A program made the translations under genes and the position numbers. From Comamonas antarctica (lineage in GTDB: Bacteria > Pseudomonadota > Gammaproteobacteria > Burkholderiales > Burkholderiaceae_C), in NCBI RefSeq assembly GCF_013363755.1, contig NZ_CP054840.1, positions 3,752,001 to 3,816,000 of the forward strand: a DNA stretch of 64,000 bases, given 5' to 3'. This document shows, in pieces, positions 1 through 9,045 of the stretch; the first letter of the stretch is position 1, and each line of letters begins with the position of its first letter. Below the pieces are notes generated by a model, which was not told the origin of the DNA, did not search any database, and saw only the letters and a program-made list of their open reading frames with translations.

Positions 1-1
1 C

Positions 2-610
2 GAGCTGAACATCCCGCTGATCGAGGACAACCCCTACGGCGACCTATGGTTCGACGAGGAACCTCCGCTGCCGCTGGCCGCGCGCAACCCCGAGGGCGTG
101 GTCTACATGGGCTCGTTCTCCAAGGTGCTGGCGCCGGGCCTGCGCCTGGGCTACCTGGTCGCGCCCGCCGCGGTCTACTCCAAGTTCCTGCAGGCCAAGC
201 AGGCCGCCGACCTGCACACGCCGGGCTTCAACCAGCGCGTGGTGTCGGAAGTCATCAAGGACGGTTTCCTCGACCGCCATGTGCCCACCATCCGCACGCT
301 CTACAAGGCCCAGCGCGACACCATGCTGGCCGCGCTCGAGCGCGAAATGGCCGGCCTGGACGTCCAGTGGACGCGCCCCGTCGGCGGCATGTTCCTGTGG
401 GTCACGCTGCCCGAGGGCATGAACGCCCAGAACCTGCTGGCCGCGGCCGTCGAGCGCAAGGTGGCCTTCGTGCCGGGCGCGCCGTTCTATGCCGACAACG
501 CCGATCCGCGCACGCTGCGCCTGTCCTATGTGACGGCCTCGAGCGACGAGATCAACACCGCGATCGCGGCGCTGGCCGACGCCATCCGCAGCACGCTCGC
601 CGGCGCGTGA
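2..610 (+). CDS. PLP-dependent aminotransferase, 3' part (MocR-like/2-aminoadipate transaminase type)
   Basis: The window opens inside this gene; 202 C-terminal residues are visible up to the TGA. The frame shows the fold-type I aminotransferase core: an EDNPYGDL segment whose Asp and Tyr contact the cofactor, then SFSK, whose Lys codon at 113-115 should be the residue that forms the Schiff base with PLP, followed by PGLRLGY. An LRLSY segment near the end carries the Arg that usually binds the substrate carboxylate. This pattern matches the LysN/2-aminoadipate and MocR-domain aminotransferases. An N-terminal GntR DNA-binding domain could lie outside the window, so enzyme and regulator cannot be told apart. 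Its TGA overlaps the ATG of the following phzF-like gene, so the two are probably cotranscribed. Confidence 0.9.
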   Translation, partial: ELNIPLIEDNPYGDLWFDEEPPLPLAARNPEGVVYMGSFSKVLAPGLRLGYLVAPAAVYSKFLQAKQAADLHTPGFNQRVVSEVIKDGFLDRHVPTIRTLYKAQRDTMLAALEREMAGLDVQWTRPVGGMFLWVTLPEGMNAQNLLAAAVERKVAFVPGAPFYADNADPRTLRLSYVTASSDEINTAIAALADAIRSTLAGA

Positions 611-1545
611 TGCCCGCGCCGCGCAGCCGCGCGTTCGCGCAGGTCGATGTGTTCACGCAGGTGGCGCTGCGCGGCAATCCGGTGGCGGTGGTGCTCGATG
701 GCGCGGGACTCGACGACGCGGCCATGCAGGCATTCGCGTCATGGACCCAGCTGTCCGAGACCACCTTCGTGCTGCCGCCCAGCGCGGCCGCACGCGCCCG
801 GGGCGCCGACTACCAGCTGCGCATCTTCACGCCCGGCGGCGAGCTGCCGTTTGCGGGCCACCCGACGCTGGGCAGCTGCCACGCCTGGCTGGAGCATGGC
901 GGCCAGCCGCAGTCGGCGCAGCACATCGTGCAGGAATGCAAAAAGGGGCTGGTGACGATTGCGCGCCAGGACGGCAGGCTGGCGTTTGCCGCGCCGGCGC
1001 TGGCCCGAACTGCGCCCGAACCGGCGCTGCTGGCCGGTGTGCTCGAAGCGCTGTCGCTGCGCCCCGAACAGGTGCTGGCCGCCGAGCATTTGGACAACGG
1101 CCCGCAGTGGCTGGGCCTGCTGCTCGACAGCCCCGAAACCGTGCTGCTGCTCGACCCCGACCACGCGCGCCTCAAGGCGCTGAAGCAGAAGGTCGGTGTC
1201 GCCGCGCTCTATCCGGCCGAGCACATGCCGGCGCTGGTGCGGCGATCCAGCCGCGAGGCGCGCGCGTTCGCCCAGGGGACCTCTGCCGCACGGCCCGCGG
1301 TGCAGCTCGAGGTGCGCGCGTTTGCCGCGGCCACGGGCGTCAATGAAGACCCGGTCACGGGCAGCCTCAACGCCAGCCTGGCGCAATGGCTCATTGCCGA
1401 GGGCCGGCTGCAAGCACCCTATGCCGCCAACCAGGGCAGCTGCCTGGGCCGCGACGGCTGGGTGCATGTATCGGCCGATGCGCAGGGGCAGCTGTGGATC
1501 GGCGGGCACACGGTGGGTTGCATCCGCGGCAGCGTGCTGCTGTAG
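610..1545 (+). CDS. PhzF family epimerase/isomerase
   Basis: A 311-residue protein, the usual length of the PhzF/diaminopimelate-epimerase-fold family. The N-terminus carries the GNPVAVVL signature (residues 22-29), then LSETTF with the Glu (E50) that serves as general acid/base in PhzF, ELPFAGHPTLGS (78-89), and the late EDPVTGS signature (about 245-251). The start ATG overlaps the stop of the aminotransferase gene (TGATG). Family members isomerise small acids; the substrate here is unknown. No phenazine genes are present, so a role in phenazine synthesis is unlikely. The aminotransferase neighbour suggests amino-acid-related metabolism. Confidence 0.88.
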   Translation: MPAPRSRAFAQVDVFTQVALRGNPVAVVLDGAGLDDAAMQAFASWTQLSETTFVLPPSAAARARGADYQLRIFTPGGELPFAGHPTLGSCHAWLEHGGQPQSAQHIVQECKKGLVTIARQDGRLAFAAPALARTAPEPALLAGVLEALSLRPEQVLAAEHLDNGPQWLGLLLDSPETVLLLDPDHARLKALKQKVGVAALYPAEHMPALVRRSSREARAFAQGTSAARPAVQLEVRAFAAATGVNEDPVTGSLNASLAQWLIAEGRLQAPYAANQGSCLGRDGWVHVSADAQGQLWIGGHTVGCIRGSVLL

Positions 1546-1633
1546 CGCTTACCGGTCCCTCAGGTGACACGGGCCGCCGGCCCGGTCGCTTGCGTGACTT
1601 GCACGCAGTGGGCGCCTGCCCACAATCGCGCCC

Positions 1634-2308
1634 ATGGGAACCCTCTACCTTGTGCGCCACGGCCAGGCCTCGTTTGGCGCCGACGATTACGACCAGCTCA
1701 GCGCGCGCGGCCACGAGCAGGCGCGGCGCCTGGGCGAGTATTGGCGCGAGCGCGGCATGGTGTTCGACGCGGTGCTGGTCGGCAGCCTGCGCCGGCACAA
1801 CCAGACGCTCGACGGCATCGGCGAAGGCCTCGAAGGCCTCACGGCGCCGGTCACGACGCTGCCCGGCCTCAATGAATACGACAGCCATGCGCTGCTGGCC
1901 GCAATCCACCCGCAGCCGCTGCCGCGCGCCGACACGCCCGAGCTCTACCGCCAGCATTTCCGCATGCTCTGCGACGCGCTCGCGCAGTGGATGGCCGGCG
2001 TGATCAGCCCGCAGGGCATGCCCAGCTGGAACGATTTCTCGGCCGGCATCCAGGCCGCGCTCGAGCAGGTACGCCAGCAGCACGCGGGCCACAACGTGCT
2101 GCTGGTCAGCAGCGGCGGCCCGATCGCCACCGCCATCGGCCAGGTGCTGGGCACCTCGCCCGAAGCCACCATCGCGCTCAACATGCGCCTGCGCAACAGC
2201 GCCGTGACCGAATTCAGCATCAGTCCCAAGCGGCTGATGCTGCAGACCTTCAATACCTTGAATCACCTCGACAGCGAAGCCCATCGCAGCTGGGTGACGC
2301 ACGCCTGA
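1634..2308 (+). CDS. Histidine phosphatase superfamily protein (phosphoglycerate mutase-like)
   Basis: A 224-residue protein beginning MGTLYLVRHGQAS; RHG at residues 8-10 is the phosphohistidine-forming motif of the superfamily. An acidic segment (LNEYD) could supply the proton donor. The second conserved histidine of the family, expected after the late beta strand in a VSHG-type motif, is replaced: the sequence reads VSSGG (residues 158-162). Either this is a subfamily with altered chemistry or another residue substitutes. The gene stands alone after an 88-bp gap and is followed by a small hypothetical gene 23 bp downstream. The phosphorylated substrate cannot be inferred. Confidence 0.82.
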   Translation: MGTLYLVRHGQASFGADDYDQLSARGHEQARRLGEYWRERGMVFDAVLVGSLRRHNQTLDGIGEGLEGLTAPVTTLPGLNEYDSHALLAAIHPQPLPRADTPELYRQHFRMLCDALAQWMAGVISPQGMPSWNDFSAGIQAALEQVRQQHAGHNVLLVSSGGPIATAIGQVLGTSPEATIALNMRLRNSAVTEFSISPKRLMLQTFNTLNHLDSEAHRSWVTHA

Positions 2309-2331
2309 GCCAGGCTGGGGTACAAAGTGGC

Positions 2332-2799
2332 ATGGCTGCCACATCCATTCCCTGCGTGACCCTGCACCTGGGCGAGCTCGAAGGCTGGCTCGCGCTCTGC
2401 GAGGACGAACGCTACGACCTGCCGCTGGGCCTGCAGACGCTGGTGCATGGCCGATTCAAGAACCGCATGCCCGATGCGCTCGCGCTGGAAGTGGGCATAG
2501 AGGAAGTCGAAGACGCGGTCATGCCCGCCAGCGCCTGGCTGCCGCGGCCGGTGCGGCTGCAGACCCACGACGCGCTGCTGCACGACATCGCGCGCGTGGC
2601 CGGAGCCCGGGAAGTGCTCACGCGCGAAGCGGTGGAGCAGCTGTTCGACCATCTGGCACGCCAGGCCGAACGCGCCGGCGCGCCCGATGCGCTGCTGCCC
2701 CAGGAGCCGCTGTGGGCCGCGGCGCTGCTGGTGCTGCGCGAATGCCTGCACCACTGGCAGGTGGAGCAGATCCACCTGGAGGAAATCGACTCTCAATAA
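2332..2799 (+). CDS. Conserved-looking hypothetical protein, 155 aa
   Basis: An acidic 155-residue soluble protein with no signal peptide, membrane segment or motif I recognise. It is rich in predicted helix and ends in VEQIHLEEIDSQ. It follows the histidine phosphatase gene by 23 bp on the same strand, so it may be cotranscribed. Its last 7 bases overlap the end of the convergent creatininase gene. GC-rich third positions match the neighbours, which supports a real gene. No function is proposed. Confidence 0.65.
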   Translation: MAATSIPCVTLHLGELEGWLALCEDERYDLPLGLQTLVHGRFKNRMPDALALEVGIEEVEDAVMPASAWLPRPVRLQTHDALLHDIARVAGAREVLTREAVEQLFDHLARQAERAGAPDALLPQEPLWAAALLVLRECLHHWQVEQIHLEEIDSQ

Positions 2800-3659
2800 G
2801 GCCGGGCTTCGTCAACCACCGTTGACCCCGGCAGCGCATGGATCTCCTGCAGCAGCTGCGCCAGCCCTCTGGCCGAAGCTGCGACCATCGCCGCCCCGCG
2901 TTCCGCGGTGGCCGCGACCGCATTGCCCACGGCCCCCGCCGGGTTGTAGTCCTGGATCGCCCAGCCCATCTTGGCGCTGCGTCCGTTGCCCAGCAGCGCG
3001 TATTGGCGCGCGCGCTCTTCGGAGGTCGATGGGAAGTTGCGCGCCTGCGCCATCTGCACGGTTTCGGGCGCAAGATGCAGCATCATCGAAGTCTCGACCT
3101 CGCCGCCATGGATGCCGAAACGGTGCTCGTGCGCGCAGAACTGCTGGTTCGCGGCTTCATCCACCAGTCCGAACCAGCTGCAGCTGTAGACCAGCAGCCG
3201 GTGCTTGACGCGCAGCTCGCGCGCCACGATGTCCATCGCGCTGACCTGGCCGCCATGGCCGTTGAACAGCAGCAGCTTGCGCACGCCGGCGCGCGCCACG
3301 CAGGCGCCGATCTCGGTCCACAGCGCGATCAGCGTCGCAGGTTCCAGCGTGAGCGTGCCCGCGTAGGCGGTGTGCTCCATGCTCAGGCCGATGTCCTGCG
3401 GCGGCAGGCACAGCAGCGGCAGCTCGGGTGGCAGCAGCGCCAGCGCCGCATCGAGCACGCCGCGCGCGAGCGTCGCGTCGACGGACAGCGGCAGGTGCGG
3501 GCCATGCTGCTCGATGGCCGCCACCGGCAGCAGCGCCACGGTGTCGGCGGCCAGCCCGTTGGACTGCGCCGCGGCAAAGTCGCGCGCGGAGGCCTGGGCC
3601 CACCAGCGCGACGGCCAGCGGGGCGGGGATGCGGGGGAAGTCGGAGACATGCCCGCCAT
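2793..3659 (-). CDS. Creatininase family amidohydrolase
   Basis: A 288-residue protein (285 if the second ATG at 3650 is used) of the creatininase/creatinine amidohydrolase superfamily, metal-dependent hydrolases that cleave cyclic or linear amides. Metal-binding elements are intact: E50, H52 and D61 within AIEQHGPHLPLSVDA, the NGHGG motif (133-137, H135), and HGGEVET with E187. The family also includes mycofactocin and riboflavin-pathway members, so creatinine itself is not implied. The gene is divergent from the MATE transporter (53 bp between starts), so their promoters must overlap. Neither candidate start has an obvious Shine-Dalgarno. Confidence 0.87.
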   Translation of the reverse strand: MAGMSPTSPASPPRWPSRWWAQASARDFAAAQSNGLAADTVALLPVAAIEQHGPHLPLSVDATLARGVLDAALALLPPELPLLCLPPQDIGLSMEHTAYAGTLTLEPATLIALWTEIGACVARAGVRKLLLFNGHGGQVSAMDIVARELRVKHRLLVYSCSWFGLVDEAANQQFCAHEHRFGIHGGEVETSMMLHLAPETVQMAQARNFPSTSEERARQYALLGNGRSAKMGWAIQDYNPAGAVGNAVAATAERGAAMVAASARGLAQLLQEIHALPGSTVVDEARPY

Positions 3660-3711
3660 GGTAGTGCAGATGGCTGACAGCGCAGCCGGGTTGAAGCTCG
3701 CACAATGCGGC

Positions 3712-5205
3712 ATGGCATCCTCAACCACCCGTGACCTGACCCAGGGCCCGATCGGCAAGACCCTGCTGGTTTTCTCCCTGCCCATTCTTGCCGGCAACGT
3801 GCTGCAATCGCTCAACGGCTCGATCAATGCGATCTGGGTCGGGCGCTTCCTGGGCGAGGCGGCGATCACCGCCACGGCCAACGCCAACAACGTGCTGTTC
3901 GCGCTGATCGGGCTGGTGTTCGGCATCGGCATGGCCGCCACCATCCTCGTGGCCCAGTCGATGGGCGCGCGCGACCTGCCCCAGGCCAAGCGCGTGATCG
4001 GCACCAGCGCCACGCTGTTCGGCGCGGCATCGGTCGGCATCGCGGCGCTGGGCTGGTGGTTCTCGGCGCAGATCCTGATCTGGCTGGGCACGCCGGCCGA
4101 GGCCCAGCCGCTGGCCGAGGCCTATCTGCGCGTGATCTTCCTGGCGATTCCGCTGCTGTATTTGTTTGCCTTCGTCTCGGCCGTGATGCGCGGCGCGGGC
4201 GACACGCGCACGCCGTTCTATTTCCTGCTGCTGGTGGTGCTGCTCGACACCGCGCTCAACCCGCTGTTCATCTTCGGCTGGGGGCCGGTGCCGCGCATGG
4301 GCATCAGCGGCTCGGCCATGGCCACGCTGGTCGCGCATTGCATCGGCTTTGCGGCGCTGCTGGGCTGGCTGCGCTGGCGCAGCCACCCGCTGTGGATAGG
4401 CTCGGCCGAACTGCGGCTGTTCGCGCCCGACACCCGCATCCTGCGCGCGCTGATCGTCAAGGGCCTGCCCATGGGCGCGCAGATGGTGATGATCTCGATG
4501 GCCATGCTGATGCTGATGGGCATGGTCAACAGCCACGGCGTGCAGCTGTCCTCGGCCTATGGCGCCTCGCTGCAGCTCTGGACCTATGTGCAGATGCCGG
4601 CCATGGCCATCGGCGCGGCCTGTTCGTCGATGGCCGCGCAGAACGTCGGCGCCAGGCTGTGGGCGCGTGTCGATGCCACGGCACGCGCGGGCGTGCTGTG
4701 CAATGTGCTGATGACCGGCACGCTGATCCTGATCGCGGTGGCCGCCGACCGCTACGTGCTGTCGCTGTTCCTGCCCGATGGCAGCCCGGCGCTCGAGACC
4801 GCGCGCCACCTGAACCACATCGCCATCGGCTCCTTCCTGTTCTTCGGCGTGACCTTCGTGCTCTCGGGCGTGGTGCGCTCCACCGGCGCGGTGGTGGCGC
4901 CGCTGGTGATCCTGGGCATCGCGCTGTGGGGCGTGCGCCTGCCCGTGGCGCAGTGGCTGCAGCCGCTGTGGGGCGTGGACGCGATCTGGTGGAGTTTTCC
5001 CATCAGCGCGGCCTGCGCGATGCTGATGTCGATGGGCTACTACCGCTGGGGGAAATGGCGCCAGGCGCACATGCTCGAGCCCGCCGAAGACCAGCTGGCC
5101 ACGCCGGCCGAAGTCGGCGCGCTGCCGCCGTCGCCGGTCTGCTGCCAGTCCCAGGCGCCCGAGCCGGCGCCCGAACTCGCGCCAGGGCTGGCTCCGGCGC
5201 GCTGA
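3712..5205 (+). CDS. MATE family efflux transporter
   Basis: A 497-residue integral membrane protein with about twelve hydrophobic segments. The opening residues (MASSTTRDLTQGPIGKTLLVF) and the duplicated bundle architecture are those of DinF/NorM-type multidrug and toxic compound extrusion carriers, which use Na+ or H+ gradients to export cationic or other small molecules. Motifs such as VMRGAGDTRTPF in the first half and GVVRSTGA in the second are the paired repeats of the family. The C-terminal tail of roughly 40 residues is Pro/Ala/Glu rich and probably disordered. It is divergent from the creatininase gene. Substrate unknown. Confidence 0.9.
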   Translation: MASSTTRDLTQGPIGKTLLVFSLPILAGNVLQSLNGSINAIWVGRFLGEAAITATANANNVLFALIGLVFGIGMAATILVAQSMGARDLPQAKRVIGTSATLFGAASVGIAALGWWFSAQILIWLGTPAEAQPLAEAYLRVIFLAIPLLYLFAFVSAVMRGAGDTRTPFYFLLLVVLLDTALNPLFIFGWGPVPRMGISGSAMATLVAHCIGFAALLGWLRWRSHPLWIGSAELRLFAPDTRILRALIVKGLPMGAQMVMISMAMLMLMGMVNSHGVQLSSAYGASLQLWTYVQMPAMAIGAACSSMAAQNVGARLWARVDATARAGVLCNVLMTGTLILIAVAADRYVLSLFLPDGSPALETARHLNHIAIGSFLFFGVTFVLSGVVRSTGAVVAPLVILGIALWGVRLPVAQWLQPLWGVDAIWWSFPISAACAMLMSMGYYRWGKWRQAHMLEPAEDQLATPAEVGALPPSPVCCQSQAPEPAPELAPGLAPAR

Positions 5206-5276
5206 TACCTGCGCGTTACCATCGCAAGGCCGGGCGCGGAACCAAACCGCATGCGCCGGGCTCCCACCTTGCGACC

Positions 5277-7493
5277 ATGAACCACCGATTCCACTTCCGT
5301 TTCCCGGCCTTCGCCTGGCTGCTGGCCCTGGCCCTGCTTCTGCTGGGCGCGGCCCGGGACACCCATGCCCAGGCCGGCGCGCTGCAGCTGCGCGGCCTGG
5401 GCGGCCCGGGCGCCGTCGTCACCACCGAGCGCGTGCGCGCCGAACTCGTGGCGCATGCGCCCGAGGGCGTCGCGCCCGGCCAGCCGCTGTGGCTCGGACT
5501 GTCCATCACCCACCAGCCCGAATGGCATACCTACTGGAAGAACCCGGGCGACTCGGGCCTGCCGACACAGCTCGAGTGGCAGCTGCCCGCCGGGCTTGAA
5601 GCCGGCGCGATTGCCTGGCCGCTGCCCAAGATCATCCGCGTCGGACCGCTGGCCAACTATGGCTACGAAGACCGGCTGCTGCTGCCGGTGCCGGTCCAGG
5701 TCGCTTCGGACTTCCAGGCGCCGGACGGCGACACGCTGACCATCCGCCTGCATGCAAGCTGGCTGGTCTGCCGGGTCGAATGCATTCCCGAGGAAGGCAA
5801 CTTCACGCTGCAGCTGCCGGTGCGCAGCGCCACGGCGCTGCATGCCGAAGCATTTGCACGGGCACAGGCGCGCCAACCCGTGGCCTTCGAAGGCCAAAGC
5901 ACGGCCAAGGTGGCGGGCGAGCGGCTGCAGCTGCGCATCGAAGGCCTGCCCGCGGCGCTGCGGGGCCAGGACCTGGCGCTGTTTCCCGAGACCCCCGAAG
6001 TGCTGGAGCACGCGGCCCTGCCCGGCAGCGGCTGGACCCAGGCCTGGGACGGCACCGCCTGGACCGCCGACTGGCCGCTGTCGGCCATGCGTGGCGAAAC
6101 GCCCGCCGAACTGCCGCTGGTGGTCGCACCGGCGGCGGCGCAGGGCGATGGCCCGGTGGGCTGGCGCAGCGTGGCCAAGGTCGAGGGCCGCTGGGACAGC
6201 GTGCCCGTGGCCGGCGTCTCGCCGGCGCTGGCCGCGGCCCTGGCCGCCAATGCGCAGCAGGCGCCGGCCGCGGCGCCCGCACCGGGCAGCGCCAGCCTCT
6301 GGTTCGCGCTGCTGGGCGGGCTGCTGGGCGGCTTGATCCTCAACCTCATGCCCTGTGTGTTCCCGGTGCTGGCCATCAAGATCGTCGGCTTTGCGCGCCA
6401 TGGCCAGAACCAGCGCCTGCAGCGCCTGAACGGCCTGGCCTATGGCGCCGGCGTGTTGCTGTCGTTCCTGGCGCTGGGCGGCCTGCTGCTCGCGCTGCGC
6501 GCGGCCGGCCAACAGCTGGGCTGGGGTTTCCAGCTGCAGTCGCCCGGCCTGGTCGCGGCCATGGCGGCGCTGTTCACGCTGCTCGGGCTGAACCTGGCCG
6601 GCATGTTCGAGTTCGGCCGCATGCTGCCGCAGCGCTGGGCCGGCGCCCAGCTGCGCCATCCCGTGGCCGAGTCCTTTCTCTCGGGCGTGCTGGCCGTGGC
6701 GATTGCCTCGCCCTGCACCGCGCCGTTCATGGGCGCCTCCCTGGGCCTGGCCATCGACATGCCGGCCGCGCAGGCGCTGACGGTGTTCGCGGCGCTCGGG
6801 GTGGGCATGGCGCTGCCCTATGTGCTGGCCAGCTGGGTGCCGGCGCTGGTGCGCTGGCTGCCGCGGCCCGGTGCCTGGATGAAAACCTTCCGCCACGCGA
6901 TGGCGTTTCCGATGTTTGCCACGGTGGCGTGGCTGGTCTGGGTGCTGGGCCAGCAAAGCGGCATCGATGGCGCGGGCGCGCTGCTGGTGCTGCTGGTGGC
7001 GCTCAGCGCGCTGGTCTGGGCGCTCACGCTGGCCGGCAAGACCCGCTGGCTGCTGGGCGGCCTGATGCTGCTGGGCACGCTGTGGCTCGGCAGCGCCATC
7101 GGCCCGCACATCACGCGCGCCGCGGCCGCCGAAAGCCCGCAGGCGGCCGTCGCCGGCGACTGGCAGCCCTGGTCGGCCGAACGCGTGGCCAGCCTCACGG
7201 CAGCGGGCACGCCGGTCTTCGTCGATTTCACCGCTGCCTGGTGCGTGACCTGCCAGGTCAACAAGCACACCACGCTCAACCGCGATGAAGTCCGCGCCGA
7301 CTTTGCCGCGCGCGGCGTGGCGCTGCTGCGCGCCGACTGGACGCGGCGCGACCCGGCGATCACGGCCGCGCTGGCCGCGCTGGGCCGCAGCGGCGTGCCG
7401 GTCTACGTGCTCTATGCGCCGGGCAAGCCGCCGCAGGTCATGACCGAGCTGCTGTCGCCGGCCGAAGTGCACGCGGCGCTGCAGACACTGTAG
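5277..7493 (+). CDS. Protein-disulfide reductase, DsbD/ScsB type
   Basis: A 738-residue inner-membrane electron conduit that passes reducing power from cytoplasmic thioredoxin to the periplasm. The order is: signal peptide (about 1-31); a periplasmic domain with a HTYWKNPGDSG segment and a C165/C169 pair, as in the ScsB/DsbC-corrector type N-terminus; eight or so membrane segments with the two redox cysteines in NLMPCVFP (C360) and IASPCTAP (C480); and a C-terminal thioredoxin-like domain with WCVTC (C656, C659). The long N-terminal domain fits ScsB-like reductases better than classic E. coli DsbD. ScsB relatives serve copper tolerance or periplasmic disulfide isomerases; no cytochrome c maturation genes lie nearby. 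Confidence 0.9.
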   Translation: MNHRFHFRFPAFAWLLALALLLLGAARDTHAQAGALQLRGLGGPGAVVTTERVRAELVAHAPEGVAPGQPLWLGLSITHQPEWHTYWKNPGDSGLPTQLEWQLPAGLEAGAIAWPLPKIIRVGPLANYGYEDRLLLPVPVQVASDFQAPDGDTLTIRLHASWLVCRVECIPEEGNFTLQLPVRSATALHAEAFARAQARQPVAFEGQSTAKVAGERLQLRIEGLPAALRGQDLALFPETPEVLEHAALPGSGWTQAWDGTAWTADWPLSAMRGETPAELPLVVAPAAAQGDGPVGWRSVAKVEGRWDSVPVAGVSPALAAALAANAQQAPAAAPAPGSASLWFALLGGLLGGLILNLMPCVFPVLAIKIVGFARHGQNQRLQRLNGLAYGAGVLLSFLALGGLLLALRAAGQQLGWGFQLQSPGLVAAMAALFTLLGLNLAGMFEFGRMLPQRWAGAQLRHPVAESFLSGVLAVAIASPCTAPFMGASLGLAIDMPAAQALTVFAALGVGMALPYVLASWVPALVRWLPRPGAWMKTFRHAMAFPMFATVAWLVWVLGQQSGIDGAGALLVLLVALSALVWALTLAGKTRWLLGGLMLLGTLWLGSAIGPHITRAAAAESPQAAVAGDWQPWSAERVASLTAAGTPVFVDFTAAWCVTCQVNKHTTLNRDEVRADFAARGVALLRADWTRRDPAITAALAALGRSGVPVYVLYAPGKPPQVMTELLSPAEVHAALQTL

Positions 7494-7613
7494 GGACTTA
7501 CCCCCGCCGGCATGGCCGCGACCGCTGCACCGGGCCGCGGCGTCAGCGCCGGCCTACTGGCGCACAACGGACAGGCGGCCTAGACTGAAGGCACGCTGCA
7601 GCCTGCTGCAGTG

Positions 7614-7632
7614 CGCCGGAGGGGTTCCGGCG
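7614..7632 (+). promoter_or_regulatory. Possible 5'-UTR hairpin before the small membrane-protein gene
   Basis: CGCCGGA at 7614-7620 pairs perfectly with TCCGGCG at 7626-7632 around a five-base loop. It sits about 8 bases before a strong Shine-Dalgarno (AAGGAGG, 7641-7647). The distance suggests it could affect ribosome access or mRNA stability, but short GC hairpins are common at this base composition. Confidence 0.25.
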
Positions 7633-7652
7633 TTGTCCACAAGGAGGTTTTC

Positions 7653-8195
7653 ATGACCGCTGCAGTGCGCCACCCTTCCCCCCCGAACCACGATGCCGCG
7701 CTTGGCGCCAAACCGCGTCTCTCGCGGCGCTGGCGCTATGGCCTGCTGGCGCTGCTCGTGGCCTGCCTGGCGGTCACCGGCGCGCTGCTGCCCATGGTCT
7801 GGGACCTGCTGGACGCGTTCGACCGCCTGCCCAAGCTGGCCGGATTCCAGGAGCTGCTGGCGCGCTGGCCGGGCGTGAGCTGGTCGCTGATGCTGGTGTG
7901 GGGCACGGCGGTCTCGATTGCCCTGGTGGCGCTGGTGTCCACGCGCTCGGGCTGGCGCGGCGTGCTGCTGGTCGGCGCGCTCTCGCTGTGGGCCGTGGCC
8001 TGGTACCTGCACATGCCGCATGTCGAGCAATGCCATGCGATGTACGGCGCGGGCAACATCTGCAATACCTGGCAATGGATCTTCAGCATCAGCCTGGCAC
8101 TGGCCACCGCGCTCTACATGTTCGTCGTCTTCCTGCTGAGCCTGTCGGCACTGGGGCTGCTGTTCACGCGTCCGGAAGAAGCCGACGAGGAATGA
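7653..8195 (+). CDS. Small integral membrane protein of unknown function
   Basis: The ATG at 7653 is chosen because a near-perfect Shine-Dalgarno (AAGGAGG) lies six bases upstream. The 180-residue product has a basic cytoplasmic-like N-terminus and about four hydrophobic segments (around 30-52, 72-92, 97-112 and 140-165). A loop between the last two carries two cysteines (EQCHAMYGAGNICNTW) that could form a disulfide in the periplasm. It lies 159 bp after the DsbD-type reductase gene, which would fit a disulfide-bearing partner, but that is only proximity. No family recognised. Confidence 0.75.
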   Translation: MTAAVRHPSPPNHDAALGAKPRLSRRWRYGLLALLVACLAVTGALLPMVWDLLDAFDRLPKLAGFQELLARWPGVSWSLMLVWGTAVSIALVALVSTRSGWRGVLLVGALSLWAVAWYLHMPHVEQCHAMYGAGNICNTWQWIFSISLALATALYMFVVFLLSLSALGLLFTRPEEADEE

Positions 8196-8199
8196 GGTC

Positions 8200-9045
8200 T
8201 CAGTCGCGCGCACGGCGGTAGCGCGCCGGCAGGTCCTCGATGCGCGCCATCAGCGGCAGGTCGGCGGTCTGGAAATCCGGGTCCCAGGCCGGCGCGCCCA
8301 GCAGCTTGGCGCCCATGCGCAGATAGCCCTGGATCAATGCCGGCGCCTGCACATCGGCGGCGCCCGGCGTGCCGCGGCCTTCTGCCGGCAGCGGCAGCGC
8401 GGTATAGGGCTGGACCTGCATTTCCGGCGCGGCCAGGTAGCGCGTGCGCAACTGCTGCCAGATGTTCGCCGCGCCCTCGCCATAGGCCAGGCCCGGGTGG
8501 TACATCGGCATGCTGGCGCAGCCCAGCATGGCTTCGAGCCGGTTGCGCTGCATGAATTCGGCGAGCGCGCCCCACAGCGCCAGGATCGTCGCGCCGTTGC
8601 GCCAGTCGGCATGCACGCAGCTGCGGCCCAGTTCCACGAGCCGCGGGCGCCAGGCCGCGATGGGCGCGAGGTCGAACTCGTTGTCCGAATACAGGCCGCC
8701 CGCGCGCCGCGCTTCGGCAGGCGTCAGCAGCCGGTAGGTGCCGATCACGGCATCGCTGGCCGGATCGCGCACCAGCAGATGCTCGCAGTAGTCGTCGAAA
8801 TGGTCGATGTCGTGGCCTGCCAGCGGCGCCGGCAGGCGCGCGCCCATCTCCTGCACGAACACCTGGTGGCGCAGGCGCTGGGCGGCGCGCACTTCGTCCT
8901 GGTGGCGCGCCCACTGCACGACCAGCCGTGTGGGCGAGCGTGGCTCGGTACGGGGGCGCAGCAGCGCGGGAAGCGGCGGGGGAACATAGGCCGAAAGGGT
9001 CGATGCCCAGTCTCCGGCCGGCATGGCTTGCAGGTTGTCGTCCAT
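8200..9045 (-). CDS. OlsB-like N-acyltransferase (GNAT fold; ornithine-lipid/hemolysin family)
   Basis: A 281-residue protein of the OlsB/PlsC-independent acyltransferase family that transfers a 3-hydroxyacyl group from acyl carrier protein to the alpha-amino group of ornithine, the first step of ornithine lipid synthesis. Family features visible are FVQEMGARL, HDIDHFDDYCEHLLV, an IGTYRLL strand and the diagnostic ELGRSCVHADWRNG segment. The second enzyme, OlsA, is not encoded nearby, so either it is elsewhere or the product is another N-acyl amino acid. The gene follows gltS on the same strand after 180 bp, enough for its own promoter. Confidence 0.8.
   Translation of the reverse strand: MDDNLQAMPAGDWASTLSAYVPPPLPALLRPRTEPRSPTRLVVQWARHQDEVRAAQRLRHQVFVQEMGARLPAPLAGHDIDHFDDYCEHLLVRDPASDAVIGTYRLLTPAEARRAGGLYSDNEFDLAPIAAWRPRLVELGRSCVHADWRNGATILALWGALAEFMQRNRLEAMLGCASMPMYHPGLAYGEGAANIWQQLRTRYLAAPEMQVQPYTALPLPAEGRGTPGAADVQAPALIQGYLRMGAKLLGAPAWDPDFQTADLPLMARIEDLPARYRRARD

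Noticed and set aside
1570..1584. CGGGCC-GCC-GGCCCG hairpin after the phzF-like gene as a terminator
   Set aside because: Only six base pairs and no T run; expected by chance at this GC content.
2838..3677. Plus-strand frame opposite the creatininase gene
   Set aside because: Low-complexity shadow; creatininase metal-binding motifs are intact on the minus strand.
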